Assembly: GCF_009296315.1 (NCBI RefSeq)
Contig: NZ_WHLY01000002.1
Location: forward strand, 2,418,001-2,482,000
DNA length: 64,000 nucleotides
Source: Salmonirosea aquatica
GTDB lineage: Bacteria > Bacteroidota > Bacteroidia > Cytophagales > Spirosomataceae
Reading direction: 5' to 3'
The position numbers were made by a program, and so were the translations under genes. Below the pieces are notes generated by a model. That model made no database searches and was not told the DNA's origin. It saw only the letters and a program-made list of their open reading frames with translations. Shown piece by piece: positions 54,814-63,757 of this stretch. Numbering within the stretch: position 1 is the first letter of the stretch; every line of letters begins with the position of its first letter.

Positions 54814-57800
54814 ATGAAGCACTTTACGCACGCACTGTTACTGTTGTTAATGGTCCCATATTTTGCTTTCTCACAGGCTCCTGCAATAAAATGGCAGAGA
54901 TCGCTGGGTGGGGTGGGTGATGATATTGCTAATTCCATTCAGCAAACATCAGATGGAGGGTATATCATAGCAGGATATTCCTACTACAACGGTGGTGATG
55001 TTACCGGGAATCATGGTGGCTCTGATTACTGGATTGTGAAACTAAGCTCACAAGGACTAATTCAATGGCAAAAATCATTAGGTGGATCGAATGGTGATGA
55101 AGCTCATTCGATCCAACAAACTTCCGATGGAGGATATATTGTTGCGGGGTTTTCTAATTCTATCGACGGTGATGTTACCGGAAATCATGGCGCGCGCGGA
55201 GTTTTCGATAGACCCTCATGGTCCGATGACATTTGGGTTGTGAAACTAAGTCCACAGGGACAGATTCAATGGCAAAAATCGTTAGGTGGGAGAGGTGATG
55301 AGAGAGCAGAATCTATCCAGCAAACCTCAGACGGTGGCTATATCGTAGCGGGGTACTCTGACTCGGAAGACGGTGATGTTTCTGGACATCATCACCCATC
55401 TGGTTATGTTGGTTTCTTTTACGACTATTGGATTGTAAAACTTAATCCACAGGGACAGATTCAATGGGAAAAATCGCTGTCACGATTTAGTTTTAATGAT
55501 AAAGCTTATTCCATCCAACAGACCTCGGACGGAGGATATATTGTAGCAGGAGAATCTGACTCCCTTATTAACAATCGGAGCGACTCCAACTATTGGGTTG
55601 TGAAACTTGATCAACAGGGGCAAATTCTATGGCAGAAATCGTTGGGCGGGTCAAATGATGATAAAGCTAAGTCGATCCAGCAGACATCAGACGGGGGGTA
55701 CATCGTAGCGGGAAGTTCTAACTCCAACGACGGTGATGTCTCCGGAAATCACATTGGTGTTGATTTTTTTGGTTTTCCAGCATGGTCCTCTGACTTTTGG
55801 ATAGTAAAACTTAGTTCGCAAGGGCAAATTCTATGGCAGAAATCGCTGGGTGGGTCTAATTACGATGTTGCAACCTCCGTCCAACAAACCTCGGACGGAG
55901 GATATATTGTAGCAGGAGACTCTTACTCAAACGATGGTGATATTTTCGGACATCACGAACCTACTGGATACCCACCTGGCCCATTTTTTGACCAGTGGAT
56001 TGTAAAACTCGATCCGCAGGGGCAGATTCAATGGCAGAAATCACTGGGTGGGCCGAAGGATGATAACGCTTATTCTATCCAACAGACTTCAGACAATGGG
56101 TATATCATGGCGGGAGGAATTTACATCGGTTACGATTCGCTTGCTAAACAGTCTCGTGGCTTTGATTTCCGAGTTGTTAAACTCGCACCAGATAAGCCAG
56201 CCTTAACGACAGAACACTACCACCAACTCCCTCAATTTCCATCATTCAGCCAGCGTAAACTTTTAAGCGCATCACCTCCCTACAAAATCGCCGCCGACGG
56301 CTCCCAGGCTTCGATATTCAAGTTTACGGGCAGGAATTTCACCGGGCTTGGCGTTCGGATCATGGAAAATTATTTACAGAATAAAGATTTGTATGGTGAG
56401 TTTACGGTGATTTCTCAAACAACCGATAGCCTGGTAGTACGCTATACTCACCCTGAATATATCTCTGAATATCCCGATGCCTCTTTTTCTACCCTAACAA
56501 TTGAGCTTTATGATCTTAACTCACCCACTACCGTCCTGGATTCATCGGCGTTGGAGGTGCACCAAGCACCTCTAGTGATGGTGCATGGATTAGATTCTAA
56601 TGGCGATTCGTTTAAGGAAATGTTATATAGCCTATACTTTAGGCACCTAGATGATCCTTATTACCTTGATTTTCTGCATCGAGCAGACTACAGCTCTACC
56701 AATCGCTCCCGTTTTTATGTGAACCGTAATGTGGTACCTGATGCGATTTTGGAACTTTTGACGGGTTTGCGCAATATCGGAATTGCGACGGGCAAAGCAA
56801 TCGTAGTAGGACACAGCATGGGAGGCATACTGGCACGGCTCTACTTACAAGATGCTTCAGATGCTGAGTATCGTGATGATATCCAAAAACTCATCACGAT
56901 AAACACGCCCCATTCTGGTTCTCAACTAGGTGACTTGTCAACCAACCCTAACTCGCCCTTTGATTGGTGTAGTCTTCTTAAAATATCTAACACGAACTTA
57001 TCAATACTTGGCACTTGCGATGCTATTGGAGACCTTAGTGTGAATGGTAGCGACATCCGAGGTTACCTCAATGGCGAAGGCAATCTTAATCGTAATAAGG
57101 TACCCTCACACGTAATCACCACTTGGATTCCTTACGATTATTATAAAAAATTTTACTCAGATAGTGAAGAGCTATATGATGGTGATACTCTTTTGTTAGT
57201 TGAAAAAGCAAGCGCAATTGCAATTAGTCTTGGAAAATTCTTTGAAAACATCTTAGGAACAGATCATGATGGTGTTGTTGAATTTGCCAGCCAAAAGGGA
57301 GGTATGTCGGGTTGCGTGACCACGATCGGCAATCAACACCATATAGGTTCTACCGATAATATGGATGTAATAAATACGGTCGAAACGCTCATTTATCTTA
57401 GCCCCAAGAGCAGTTTATTTTGTAAAAATGGATTCAATCCGCCAACGCTGACTTTTGTCTCCCCTCCAGTAACAGCAACCAGTACTCCGCTATCAACCAG
57501 CAACCCATCCCTGAACTTGACTTCTCCCGCAAAAGGGTTAATTGTGCTGACGCCCGAGAGCTATAACATCACCGCAGAAGGGTCAGAGCTAACCGAAATA
57601 ACGACCTATGTGTCCTATTCCAAAGACTCTATTTATGTCGGCCGGCAAACGGGCAATATTGTTTCATTCAGCTTTCCGAGTGGCTACAACTTTCCCGATT
57701 CACGCAACGTAATGATTGTTGGCAAGACCGCTTCGGGTCAAACCATCTCCGTCACGTCCAGCGATATTTTCCGGGAAAGCGTTAGAAGCGGCAACTGGGA

Positions 57801-57966
57801 CGATGCTAGTACTTGGAAAAATGGGAAGATTCCTGCCAAGGGCGAAGTAGTGATTATACCTAGTGGCCACCTTATCACGGTACGGACGAACGCGGAGGCC
57901 AAAACCATCTTTTTTAACGACGGCGGCCTGACGTTTACTAATATGGGCAATCTTAAGCTGGAATAA
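54814..57966 (+). CDS. Secreted seven-repeat beta-propeller fused to an alpha/beta-hydrolase (lipase-like)
   Basis: The start at 54814 gives a signal peptide (MKHFTHALLLLLMVPYFAFS). Seven repeats of about 55-68 residues follow, each with WQKSLGG...SIQQTSDGGYIVAG...DGDV.G.H...W.VKL.PQGQ, as in SBBP-type propellers; seven blades would close a full propeller. An alpha/beta-hydrolase domain (roughly residues 580-880) has VMVHGLDSNGDSF and the nucleophile elbow VVGHSMGGILARLYL. The end shows SVRSGNWDDASTWKNGKIPAKGE, a repeat-type motif common in secreted Bacteroidota proteins. About 1050 residues. Its GC content is visibly lower than the neighbours and it has only two GGTACC sites, suggesting transfer. 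Confidence 0.85.
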   Translation: MKHFTHALLLLLMVPYFAFSQAPAIKWQRSLGGVGDDIANSIQQTSDGGYIIAGYSYYNGGDVTGNHGGSDYWIVKLSSQGLIQWQKSLGGSNGDEAHSIQQTSDGGYIVAGFSNSIDGDVTGNHGARGVFDRPSWSDDIWVVKLSPQGQIQWQKSLGGRGDERAESIQQTSDGGYIVAGYSDSEDGDVSGHHHPSGYVGFFYDYWIVKLNPQGQIQWEKSLSRFSFNDKAYSIQQTSDGGYIVAGESDSLINNRSDSNYWVVKLDQQGQILWQKSLGGSNDDKAKSIQQTSDGGYIVAGSSNSNDGDVSGNHIGVDFFGFPAWSSDFWIVKLSSQGQILWQKSLGGSNYDVATSVQQTSDGGYIVAGDSYSNDGDIFGHHEPTGYPPGPFFDQWIVKLDPQGQIQWQKSLGGPKDDNAYSIQQTSDNGYIMAGGIYIGYDSLAKQSRGFDFRVVKLAPDKPALTTEHYHQLPQFPSFSQRKLLSASPPYKIAADGSQASIFKFTGRNFTGLGVRIMENYLQNKDLYGEFTVISQTTDSLVVRYTHPEYISEYPDASFSTLTIELYDLNSPTTVLDSSALEVHQAPLVMVHGLDSNGDSFKEMLYSLYFRHLDDPYYLDFLHRADYSSTNRSRFYVNRNVVPDAILELLTGLRNIGIATGKAIVVGHSMGGILARLYLQDASDAEYRDDIQKLITINTPHSGSQLGDLSTNPNSPFDWCSLLKISNTNLSILGTCDAIGDLSVNGSDIRGYLNGEGNLNRNKVPSHVITTWIPYDYYKKFYSDSEELYDGDTLLLVEKASAIAISLGKFFENILGTDHDGVVEFASQKGGMSGCVTTIGNQHHIGSTDNMDVINTVETLIYLSPKSSLFCKNGFNPPTLTFVSPPVTATSTPLSTSNPSLNLTSPAKGLIVLTPESYNITAEGSELTEITTYVSYSKDSIYVGRQTGNIVSFSFPSGYNFPDSRNVMIVGKTASGQTISVTSSDIFRESVRSGNWDDASTWKNGKIPAKGEVVIIPSGHLITVRTNAEAKTIFFNDGGLTFTNMGNLKLE

Positions 57967-57997
57967 TTTGGAACGGGCGAGCCGCCCATCTTCCGGC

Positions 57998-58052
57998 AAC
58001 ATCCCGAAAGTCTTGAACGCCAGACGGCTAAACTTTCGGGATGTTTTGTTTT
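57998..58052 (+). terminator. Intrinsic terminator after the propeller/lipase gene
   Basis: Arms AACATCCCGAAAGT (57998-58011) and ACTTTCGGGATGTT (58032-58045), then TTGTTTT. A 14-bp perfect stem, 31 bp after the stop. Confidence 0.88.
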
Positions 58053-58108
58053 CATCCCAAAAATCCACCCATTCACGTCATTTTCCCCCGGCACTAGTTA
58101 GCAAAGCG

Positions 58109-58116
58109 TAGTTTTG
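58109..58116 (+). promoter_or_regulatory. -7 element for the LytS-like kinase
   Basis: TAGTTTTG matches TAnnTTTG, 23 bp before the ATG at 58140. No clear -33 box. Confidence 0.4.
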
Positions 58117-58139
58117 ATTCAAATAAATCAAACCCGCTT

Positions 58140-59687
58140 ATGCCCTCCATCGCTACTACCCGTCGTTACGAACTCTTCATCATTCTTGCCGCTGCCACGG
58201 CTTACATCATCCGCCGCTTGCTGGAGCTGGCAAGGTACTTCTACCTAGACATCGGAAATGCACAGAGCGCCGGGGTGAGCAACGCGACCATTCTCCGCGA
58301 CCTGGCCGCTTTTGATTATAACCAAAACGTCATTTTTCCTACCGTGGCCGGAGGGGTACTTTTCATGGCGGCGTGGTACGTTTTTCATTATCACGCCTTT
58401 CCCCGAATCATGGAAAAGAGGTACGGAACCACTACCAACTGGCTGATTGTACTCACGGTGGGTCTGACGCTCAGTAGCATTCTTTTGTATAGCTTTTTCC
58501 AGCGCGGAATTCAGTTCCGACGTGCTGGTGATGGACAAATCGCTGGCTTTCAGGTACACGACTCCGACCTTGTAAACATTCCCACCAGCCTTTTGGCGGC
58601 GCTGGTGTGTTTGCTGATTTACGAGGCTTTTGCTCAGTTTTACTACCGTACCATCGAGCTACACGAGCAGCAGGGATTATCACGGCATCGAATCCTAAAC
58701 TATCTGCTGTTGACTCTGGCAAGTTCGTGCCTGATTTTATGGATTTTTGTGGGTAGTATCGCCAATTTTGCCATGGGTCGCGGAGGGGTACTGGTGGGGT
58801 TAGTTATCGTGGCGCTCACGGTAGGGTTTCATTACCTATTCTATAAAAAACTACTCCCTTTCTTCGCTAACTATTTGTCCAATTCCCGGTCAGGCTGGTA
58901 CTATCTCTCAGGAATACTACTCTATGATCTGGCAAGTTTTGTTCTTTTTCTTTTATGGAAATTGGTGGCGGCATCGAGCCTTCCTTACCCCTACCTTTAC
59001 TTGTACCTACTACCCAGCGCCGTCGGCCTGGTAACGGCTTACATGCGGCGGTATTTTTTTGAGAAAAACCAACAATTACAAACCCAGGTACTTCGTAAAT
59101 CCACGGAACTCGACACGCTGCGCTCGCAGGTCAATCCCCATTTTTTGTTCAATGCGCTCAACACACTCTATTCGGTGGCTTTGAAAGAGGGTAGCGAGAA
59201 AACCGCCGATTGTATCCAGAAACTGGGCGATATGATGCGCTTCATGCTGGACGAAAATAATCAGGAGCGCATTCCGCTGCGGAAGGAAATCGAGTACCTG
59301 CACAACTTCCTGAACTTGCAGCGCATGCGGCTGGACGAGGGCCACGAGATCGAGATTCGAGTCAACATTCAGGAGCTCGAACAGGATAGGTACCTGGCTC
59401 CCATGCTGCTGAATCCTTTTGTGGAGAATGCCTTCAAGCACGGCATTAGCCTGCGCCAGCCTTCCTGGATTTACATCACGCTCACGCTGGATGCCACGAA
59501 GTTGTATTTCAAGGTACACAACAGCATTCATCCCAAAACAGGGAATGATCCAGAGGAAAATCATTCGGGAATTGGCCTGGAAAATGTGCGCAAACGCCTC
59601 GATTTGCTGTACCCTAACCGCTATTCGCTCGACATTCAGGCCACGGAACGCGATTATTTCGTATCATTGGTTCTGGAGATCTCATAA
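58140..59687 (+). CDS. LytS-like sensor histidine kinase
   Basis: The 515-residue product has about seven to eight membrane segments in residues 10-310. A short coiled link follows and then the His_kinase core: LRSQVNPHFLFNALNTLYS with phospho-acceptor His334, LRKEIEYLHNFLNLQRMR, and the ATPase part PMLLNPFVENAFKHGIS, then GIGLENVRKRLDLLYPN. It pairs with the LytTR regulator five bp downstream. The signal is unknown; relatives control cell wall or adhesion genes. Confidence 0.93.
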   Translation: MPSIATTRRYELFIILAAATAYIIRRLLELARYFYLDIGNAQSAGVSNATILRDLAAFDYNQNVIFPTVAGGVLFMAAWYVFHYHAFPRIMEKRYGTTTNWLIVLTVGLTLSSILLYSFFQRGIQFRRAGDGQIAGFQVHDSDLVNIPTSLLAALVCLLIYEAFAQFYYRTIELHEQQGLSRHRILNYLLLTLASSCLILWIFVGSIANFAMGRGGVLVGLVIVALTVGFHYLFYKKLLPFFANYLSNSRSGWYYLSGILLYDLASFVLFLLWKLVAASSLPYPYLYLYLLPSAVGLVTAYMRRYFFEKNQQLQTQVLRKSTELDTLRSQVNPHFLFNALNTLYSVALKEGSEKTADCIQKLGDMMRFMLDENNQERIPLRKEIEYLHNFLNLQRMRLDEGHEIEIRVNIQELEQDRYLAPMLLNPFVENAFKHGISLRQPSWIYITLTLDATKLYFKVHNSIHPKTGNDPEENHSGIGLENVRKRLDLLYPNRYSLDIQATERDYFVSLVLEIS

Positions 59688-59692
59688 TCAGC

Positions 59693-60406
59693 ATGCTACT
59701 CACCGCCCTAGCTATCGACGACGAACCCCTAGCCCTGGAAGTCATTCAGATGCACGCCGCCAAGGTACCCTTCCTGCGCCTGGAAGGTACCTTCACCAAT
59801 GCGTTCGAGGCAATTCCCCACCTACAACAGCAGAAAATCGACCTGCTCTTTCTGGATATAAAAATGCCCGACATTTCGGGGATCGAGTTTCTTTATTGTT
59901 TACAGAGGGTACCTATGATTATCTTCTCGACGGCCTATTCCGAGTACGCCGTGAAAGGTTTTGAGCTAAATGCCGTGGACTATCTGCTCAAACCCTACTC
60001 GCTGGTTCGGTTTACTCAGGCTTGCAATAAAGCACTGGAAATAAAACAGATGCGTCAGAGTTTTTCGCCAGAGGGTACCTTACTCAACGAACAATTCATT
60101 TTTGTAAAAACCGGCTACGAGCAGGAAAAGGTACCCTTAGACGATCTAACCTACCTGGAAGCCGAGGGAAATTACGTGAATTACGTCCTGCGGAACCGTC
60201 AACTGCTTTGCCGGCAAAGCATTGCCGATGCCCTGCTCACCTTGCCAAGTCAGCATTTCATCCGCATCCATCGCTCCTTCGTCGTAGCGCTTTCCCATAT
60301 TCAGAAAATCAGCCGACATGGCGTCTGGATCAATAACCGGGAAATCCCTATTGGGGCTTCCTACGAAAGCAGCCTCGACGAGGTGAAAGCGATTCTGAAA
60401 GCCTAG
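59693..60406 (+). CDS. LytTR-family response regulator
   Basis: The 237-residue product has a receiver domain (AIDDEPLAL, phospho-acceptor Asp55 in FLDIKMPDISG, STAYSEYAVKGFELNAVDYLLKP) and a C-terminal LytTR DNA-binding domain (FVKTGYEQEKVPLDDLTYLEAEGNYVNYVL, HFIRIHRSFVVALSHIQKI). It is encoded directly after its kinase and should act with it. Targets unknown. Its end lies six bp from the end of the convergent M20 peptidase gene. Confidence 0.95.
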   Translation: MLLTALAIDDEPLALEVIQMHAAKVPFLRLEGTFTNAFEAIPHLQQQKIDLLFLDIKMPDISGIEFLYCLQRVPMIIFSTAYSEYAVKGFELNAVDYLLKPYSLVRFTQACNKALEIKQMRQSFSPEGTLLNEQFIFVKTGYEQEKVPLDDLTYLEAEGNYVNYVLRNRQLLCRQSIADALLTLPSQHFIRIHRSFVVALSHIQKISRHGVWINNREIPIGASYESSLDEVKAILKA

Positions 60407-60411
60407 GTACC

Positions 60412-61947
60412 CTATTTCATCCGCATCACGGCCGTCATGGTTTCCAACCCGTCGAACAGATTCCCCAGCCGGATGTTCTCGTTTTCGGCGTGCTGGTTGT
60501 TGTCGTGGTTGGCGATGGGAACCGTCATAGTGTTCGCATTCAGGTACTTTTTGAACAAATACAAAGGCAGGCTTCCGCCTGAGGTAGGTTGCAGTACCAG
60601 TGGATCGGTCGTCGTGGTCTGTACGGCTTTGATAACGCGCTGGGCAATCGGTAAATCCATCGGGGTACGCTGGGCGTTGTAGCCGTCCTCTCCCGGAATC
60701 ACTTTGATCAGCTTGCCATATTGCGCCCTTTCGTCGTCCGTCGGTTCGTGGTCGATGACATGGTACCCCTGGGCTTTGATATGATCCACTACTTTCTGCT
60801 GTTGTCGCTGCCAATCATTGCCTAGCACCAGCCGTAGGTCCAGTACGGCCGTGGCGAAGGTGGGTATCTGGTTGGAGGCCATTTTACCCACGTTACCGCT
60901 CTGCATGCCGTTGATGTTGAGTGATGGCACACTGATGGCCTCATTCAGCACCGCGCCGGTCGTTTCCACCGTACTCAGTCCTAGCTCCCGCTTCATTTGC
61001 GCTTCTACCGAAGGTACCTCCTGCATGGCTTTTTTTTCGGAAGCGGTGAGCGGTGTTACATCGTCGTAAAAGCCTTTAATAGTCACCCGGCCTTCGTCGT
61101 CTTTCATCGAAGCCAGTAGTTTGGCCAAGAGCAGGGCGGGATTGGGTGCCCAGTTGCCGTAGTGGCCGCTGTGCAAAGGCCGTTTGGGGCCATAAACCGT
61201 CAGATCCATGTGGGCGTCGCCCCGCACCCCGAATACGATCTGCTTCCTGCCCGTCTGGTGCACGGGGCCATCGCAGATGATCCACAGGTCCGATTGCAGT
61301 AACGCGCTGTGTTTTTCCAGGATTTGATTCAGATGGGGCGAGCCAGCCTCCTCTTCTCCCTCGAAGAAAAATTTCAGATTGGAGGTAGGTACCAGCCCAT
61401 TTTTAGTAAGCGCTTCGTAAGCACTCAGGATGGTAAATACCCCCGCTTTGTCGTCCGAAGCGGAGCGGGCGTAGATACGCCAGTCGGGGTTGTATTGGCC
61501 GTCGGTCGGGAAGGGAATATTCTTTCCACTTTTGTCGATGGTACCCGTGTACAGCTGCGGTTTGAAGGGTTCCAGACCCGGCGCCCACTGGGCGGGGTTG
61601 ACGGGTTGTCCGTCGTAATGGGCGTAAAAAATCAACGTTTGGGTAGCGCCGGGTACCTTCACTTCCCCATAGACGGCCGGCGGTGCACCCGCGGTGGAGG
61701 GTGCCAGTAGTTGTACGTTTTTGATGCCTCGCTCCGTCATCATGGACATGATAAAAGCCGCGTTCTTTTTGATGTTGACCGTATCGCGGGCGATGTTGGG
61801 AATGGCCAGAAAGGCCGCGAATTCCCGCATCATTTTATCGGCGTTCTGGGTACCGTATTTTCGGATGGCCAGTACCTCCGGCGATTGGGCCCAGGCCGTC
61901 CGACTGATTGGGAATACGAATAGTATCAAGAGGGCGTACTTTTTCAT
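60412..61947 (-). CDS. Exported M20-family metallopeptidase (dipeptidase-like)
   Basis: The 511-residue product has a signal peptide (MKKYALLILFVFPISRTAWA). Di-zinc site motifs: IFYAHYDGQPV (His, Asp), ASDDKAGVFT (bridging Asp), FFEGEEEAGSP (catalytic Glu, Glu ligand) and a late His in MTVPIANHDNNQHAENE. The inserted dimer domain lies at about 220-370. Family members cleave small peptides or acylated amino acids; export suggests nutrient scavenging in the periplasm or outside. It lies 38 bp after the GH13 gene on the same strand, so co-expression is possible. Confidence 0.92.
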   Translation of the reverse strand: MKKYALLILFVFPISRTAWAQSPEVLAIRKYGTQNADKMMREFAAFLAIPNIARDTVNIKKNAAFIMSMMTERGIKNVQLLAPSTAGAPPAVYGEVKVPGATQTLIFYAHYDGQPVNPAQWAPGLEPFKPQLYTGTIDKSGKNIPFPTDGQYNPDWRIYARSASDDKAGVFTILSAYEALTKNGLVPTSNLKFFFEGEEEAGSPHLNQILEKHSALLQSDLWIICDGPVHQTGRKQIVFGVRGDAHMDLTVYGPKRPLHSGHYGNWAPNPALLLAKLLASMKDDEGRVTIKGFYDDVTPLTASEKKAMQEVPSVEAQMKRELGLSTVETTGAVLNEAISVPSLNINGMQSGNVGKMASNQIPTFATAVLDLRLVLGNDWQRQQQKVVDHIKAQGYHVIDHEPTDDERAQYGKLIKVIPGEDGYNAQRTPMDLPIAQRVIKAVQTTTTDPLVLQPTSGGSLPLYLFKKYLNANTMTVPIANHDNNQHAENENIRLGNLFDGLETMTAVMRMK

Positions 61948-61985
61948 GAAAGGCTGTTTGGAAAGAAATGGTTGAGGGTTAAAAT

Positions 61986-63716
61986 TCAGGGTATTTCATA
62001 AACCACCGCTTCGTAGGGTTTCAATCGCCCATCCGTGGAGGGTTGCGGATAGTTGCCTAATATTACTTTGGCTTTGCTCAAATCCAGGCCGGTTTGGGTA
62101 CCGGCGGGGGTACCTTTGAAATTGAGCATGATCAGAAATTTTTTGCCGTCCAGTTCCCTCGTGTACGAGTACGTGTCGGGGTTATCCTTATCCAGCAGCG
62201 TGTAATCGCCGTACACCAGGGCCAGGTTATCTTTACGCAGCTTCACCAGCGCGCGGAAATAATTGAGGCAGCTGTTGGGGTCTTTCTCCTCGGCGGCGGC
62301 ATTCACGGTTTGGTAGTTGGGCCCTACTTTGATCCAGGGGGTACCTTTCGTAAAACCCGCGTTTTTGGTGGCATCCCACTGAAAGGGCGTCCGGCCGTTA
62401 TCGCGCGACTCGAACTGTTTACGTTCCAGCACCTCAGCCATATCTGCTCCACGATTTTTTTGGTATTCGAACTCATTCAGCGTTTGAATGTCCCTGAAAT
62501 CCTCGATTCGCTCAAAGCCCCCATTGGTCATGCCTAGTTCATCGCCGTAATAGTAATAGGGGGTACCCCGCATGGTCATGATAAAGGTGGAGAGCATCTT
62601 AGACGACGGGGCGCGGAACGCCGGACTGTCGTTGCCAAACCGGCTCACCATCCGGGCCTGATCGTGATTGGCCAGAAAAATAGCCAGCCAGCCCTTTTCG
62701 GCGAATGAACTATCCCAGCGACTGAACACCTCCTTGAATTTCAGCACACTGTACCCTTCGGGCTTGGCCAGGTCCACGCCCTCGAAGGCGTAAGCCATGT
62801 TCAGCTCATTGCGGTCGGCGTCCACCAGGTTGTGGGCATCTTCAAACGTATTGCCCGCACCTTCGGCCACGCTCATGACATCGTACTTACTGAATACCTC
62901 CCGGTTCATCTCTTTCAGGTACTCGTGCAGGTTGCCCTGCATGGCATAGTATTGGGTGAAGTTCTTTTCATAGCCCTTGGGAAAAACCGGGAAGGTGGTA
63001 TCCTTGGCAGCAAACTGAAAGGCATCGAGGCGGAATCCATCCACCCCCTTGTCGGCCCAGAACTTCATGATGTCGTACACCTCCTGCCGGAGTTTGGGAT
63101 TCTCCCAGTTCAGGTCGGGCTGCTTCCGCGAGAAGTAGTGCAGGTAGTACGCATCAGTCAGCGAGTCATACTTCCAGGCGTCGTGATTGACATCGAACAG
63201 GCTGTACCGGTAGGGAGGGGTACCTTGCTCGGCGGGCCACCAGTGGTAGTAGTCACGGTAGGGATTCGTGCGCGAGCTACGGCTTTGTTTAAACCACTCG
63301 TGCTCGTCGCTGCTATGGTTCACTACCACGTCCATCACCAGCTTGATACCCCGGTCGTGCATACCTTTCAGCAGGGCGTCGAAATCCTGCATGGTACCGA
63401 ACTCGGCCATGATGCTGCGGTAATCGCTGATATCGTAGCCGTTGTCGTCGTTGGGAGAGGCATAAATCGGATTGAGCCACACGGCATCGATACCCAGACT
63501 TTTGATGTAATCCAGCCGGGAAATGATCCCTTTCAGGTCACCTACCCCGTCCCCGTCGCTATCCTGAAAACTGCGGGGATAAATTTGATAGATGACGGCT
63601 TCTTTCCACCATTTTCGATCGCTTGCTGACATGGTATCTTGGGTGTTATTCTCAGATTTACAGGCCCCCAGGGCAATTAAAAGGAAAAAAACAACCAGCG
63701 GATTGACTGCTTTCAT
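61986..63716 (-). CDS. GH13 alpha-glucosidase-type lipoprotein
   Basis: The 576-residue product has lipobox LGAC (Cys19), so it is surface or periplasm anchored. GH13 regions: YQIYPRSFQDSDGDGVGDLKGI, DVVVNHSSDEH (region I), GFRLDAFQF with the nucleophile Asp (region II), the acid/base Glu in VAEGAGN (region III) and FLANHDQARM (region IV). The QIYPRSF and DxxGxGDL context fits the oligo-1,6-glucosidase/alpha-glucosidase subfamilies. It would cleave alpha-linked glucose oligomers outside the cytoplasm. No maltose transport genes are in the window. Confidence 0.92.
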   Translation of the reverse strand: MKAVNPLVVFFLLIALGACKSENNTQDTMSASDRKWWKEAVIYQIYPRSFQDSDGDGVGDLKGIISRLDYIKSLGIDAVWLNPIYASPNDDNGYDISDYRSIMAEFGTMQDFDALLKGMHDRGIKLVMDVVVNHSSDEHEWFKQSRSSRTNPYRDYYHWWPAEQGTPPYRYSLFDVNHDAWKYDSLTDAYYLHYFSRKQPDLNWENPKLRQEVYDIMKFWADKGVDGFRLDAFQFAAKDTTFPVFPKGYEKNFTQYYAMQGNLHEYLKEMNREVFSKYDVMSVAEGAGNTFEDAHNLVDADRNELNMAYAFEGVDLAKPEGYSVLKFKEVFSRWDSSFAEKGWLAIFLANHDQARMVSRFGNDSPAFRAPSSKMLSTFIMTMRGTPYYYYGDELGMTNGGFERIEDFRDIQTLNEFEYQKNRGADMAEVLERKQFESRDNGRTPFQWDATKNAGFTKGTPWIKVGPNYQTVNAAAEEKDPNSCLNYFRALVKLRKDNLALVYGDYTLLDKDNPDTYSYTRELDGKKFLIMLNFKGTPAGTQTGLDLSKAKVILGNYPQPSTDGRLKPYEAVVYEIP

Positions 63717-63757
63717 GGGATAAGTCGGTTTGCATGGAACCTATATCGACTTTTACA

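Larger units (their letters stand above)
73..63398. repeat. Highly iterated palindrome GGTACC, about 150 copies
   Basis: Reading the whole window by eye I counted about 150 GGTACC hexamers, roughly one per 420 bp. A random sequence of this length and composition would hold about 17. Copies occur in genes on both strands, in all three codon phases (Gly-Thr, Val-Pro and xx-Tyr-xx) and between genes, so this is not a protein motif. They are sparse in the propeller/lipase gene at 54.8-58.0 kb (two copies in 3.2 kb). The pattern resembles the HIP1 palindrome of cyanobacteria, but with a different sequence. The count is manual and may be off by a few. Confidence 0.9.

Noticed and set aside
54880-56210. 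Regular DNA-level repetition that could suggest a CRISPR array or tandem repeat element
   Set aside because: The repeat unit is about 165-205 bp, in frame, and codes for the blades of a beta-propeller; the copies diverge at third positions.
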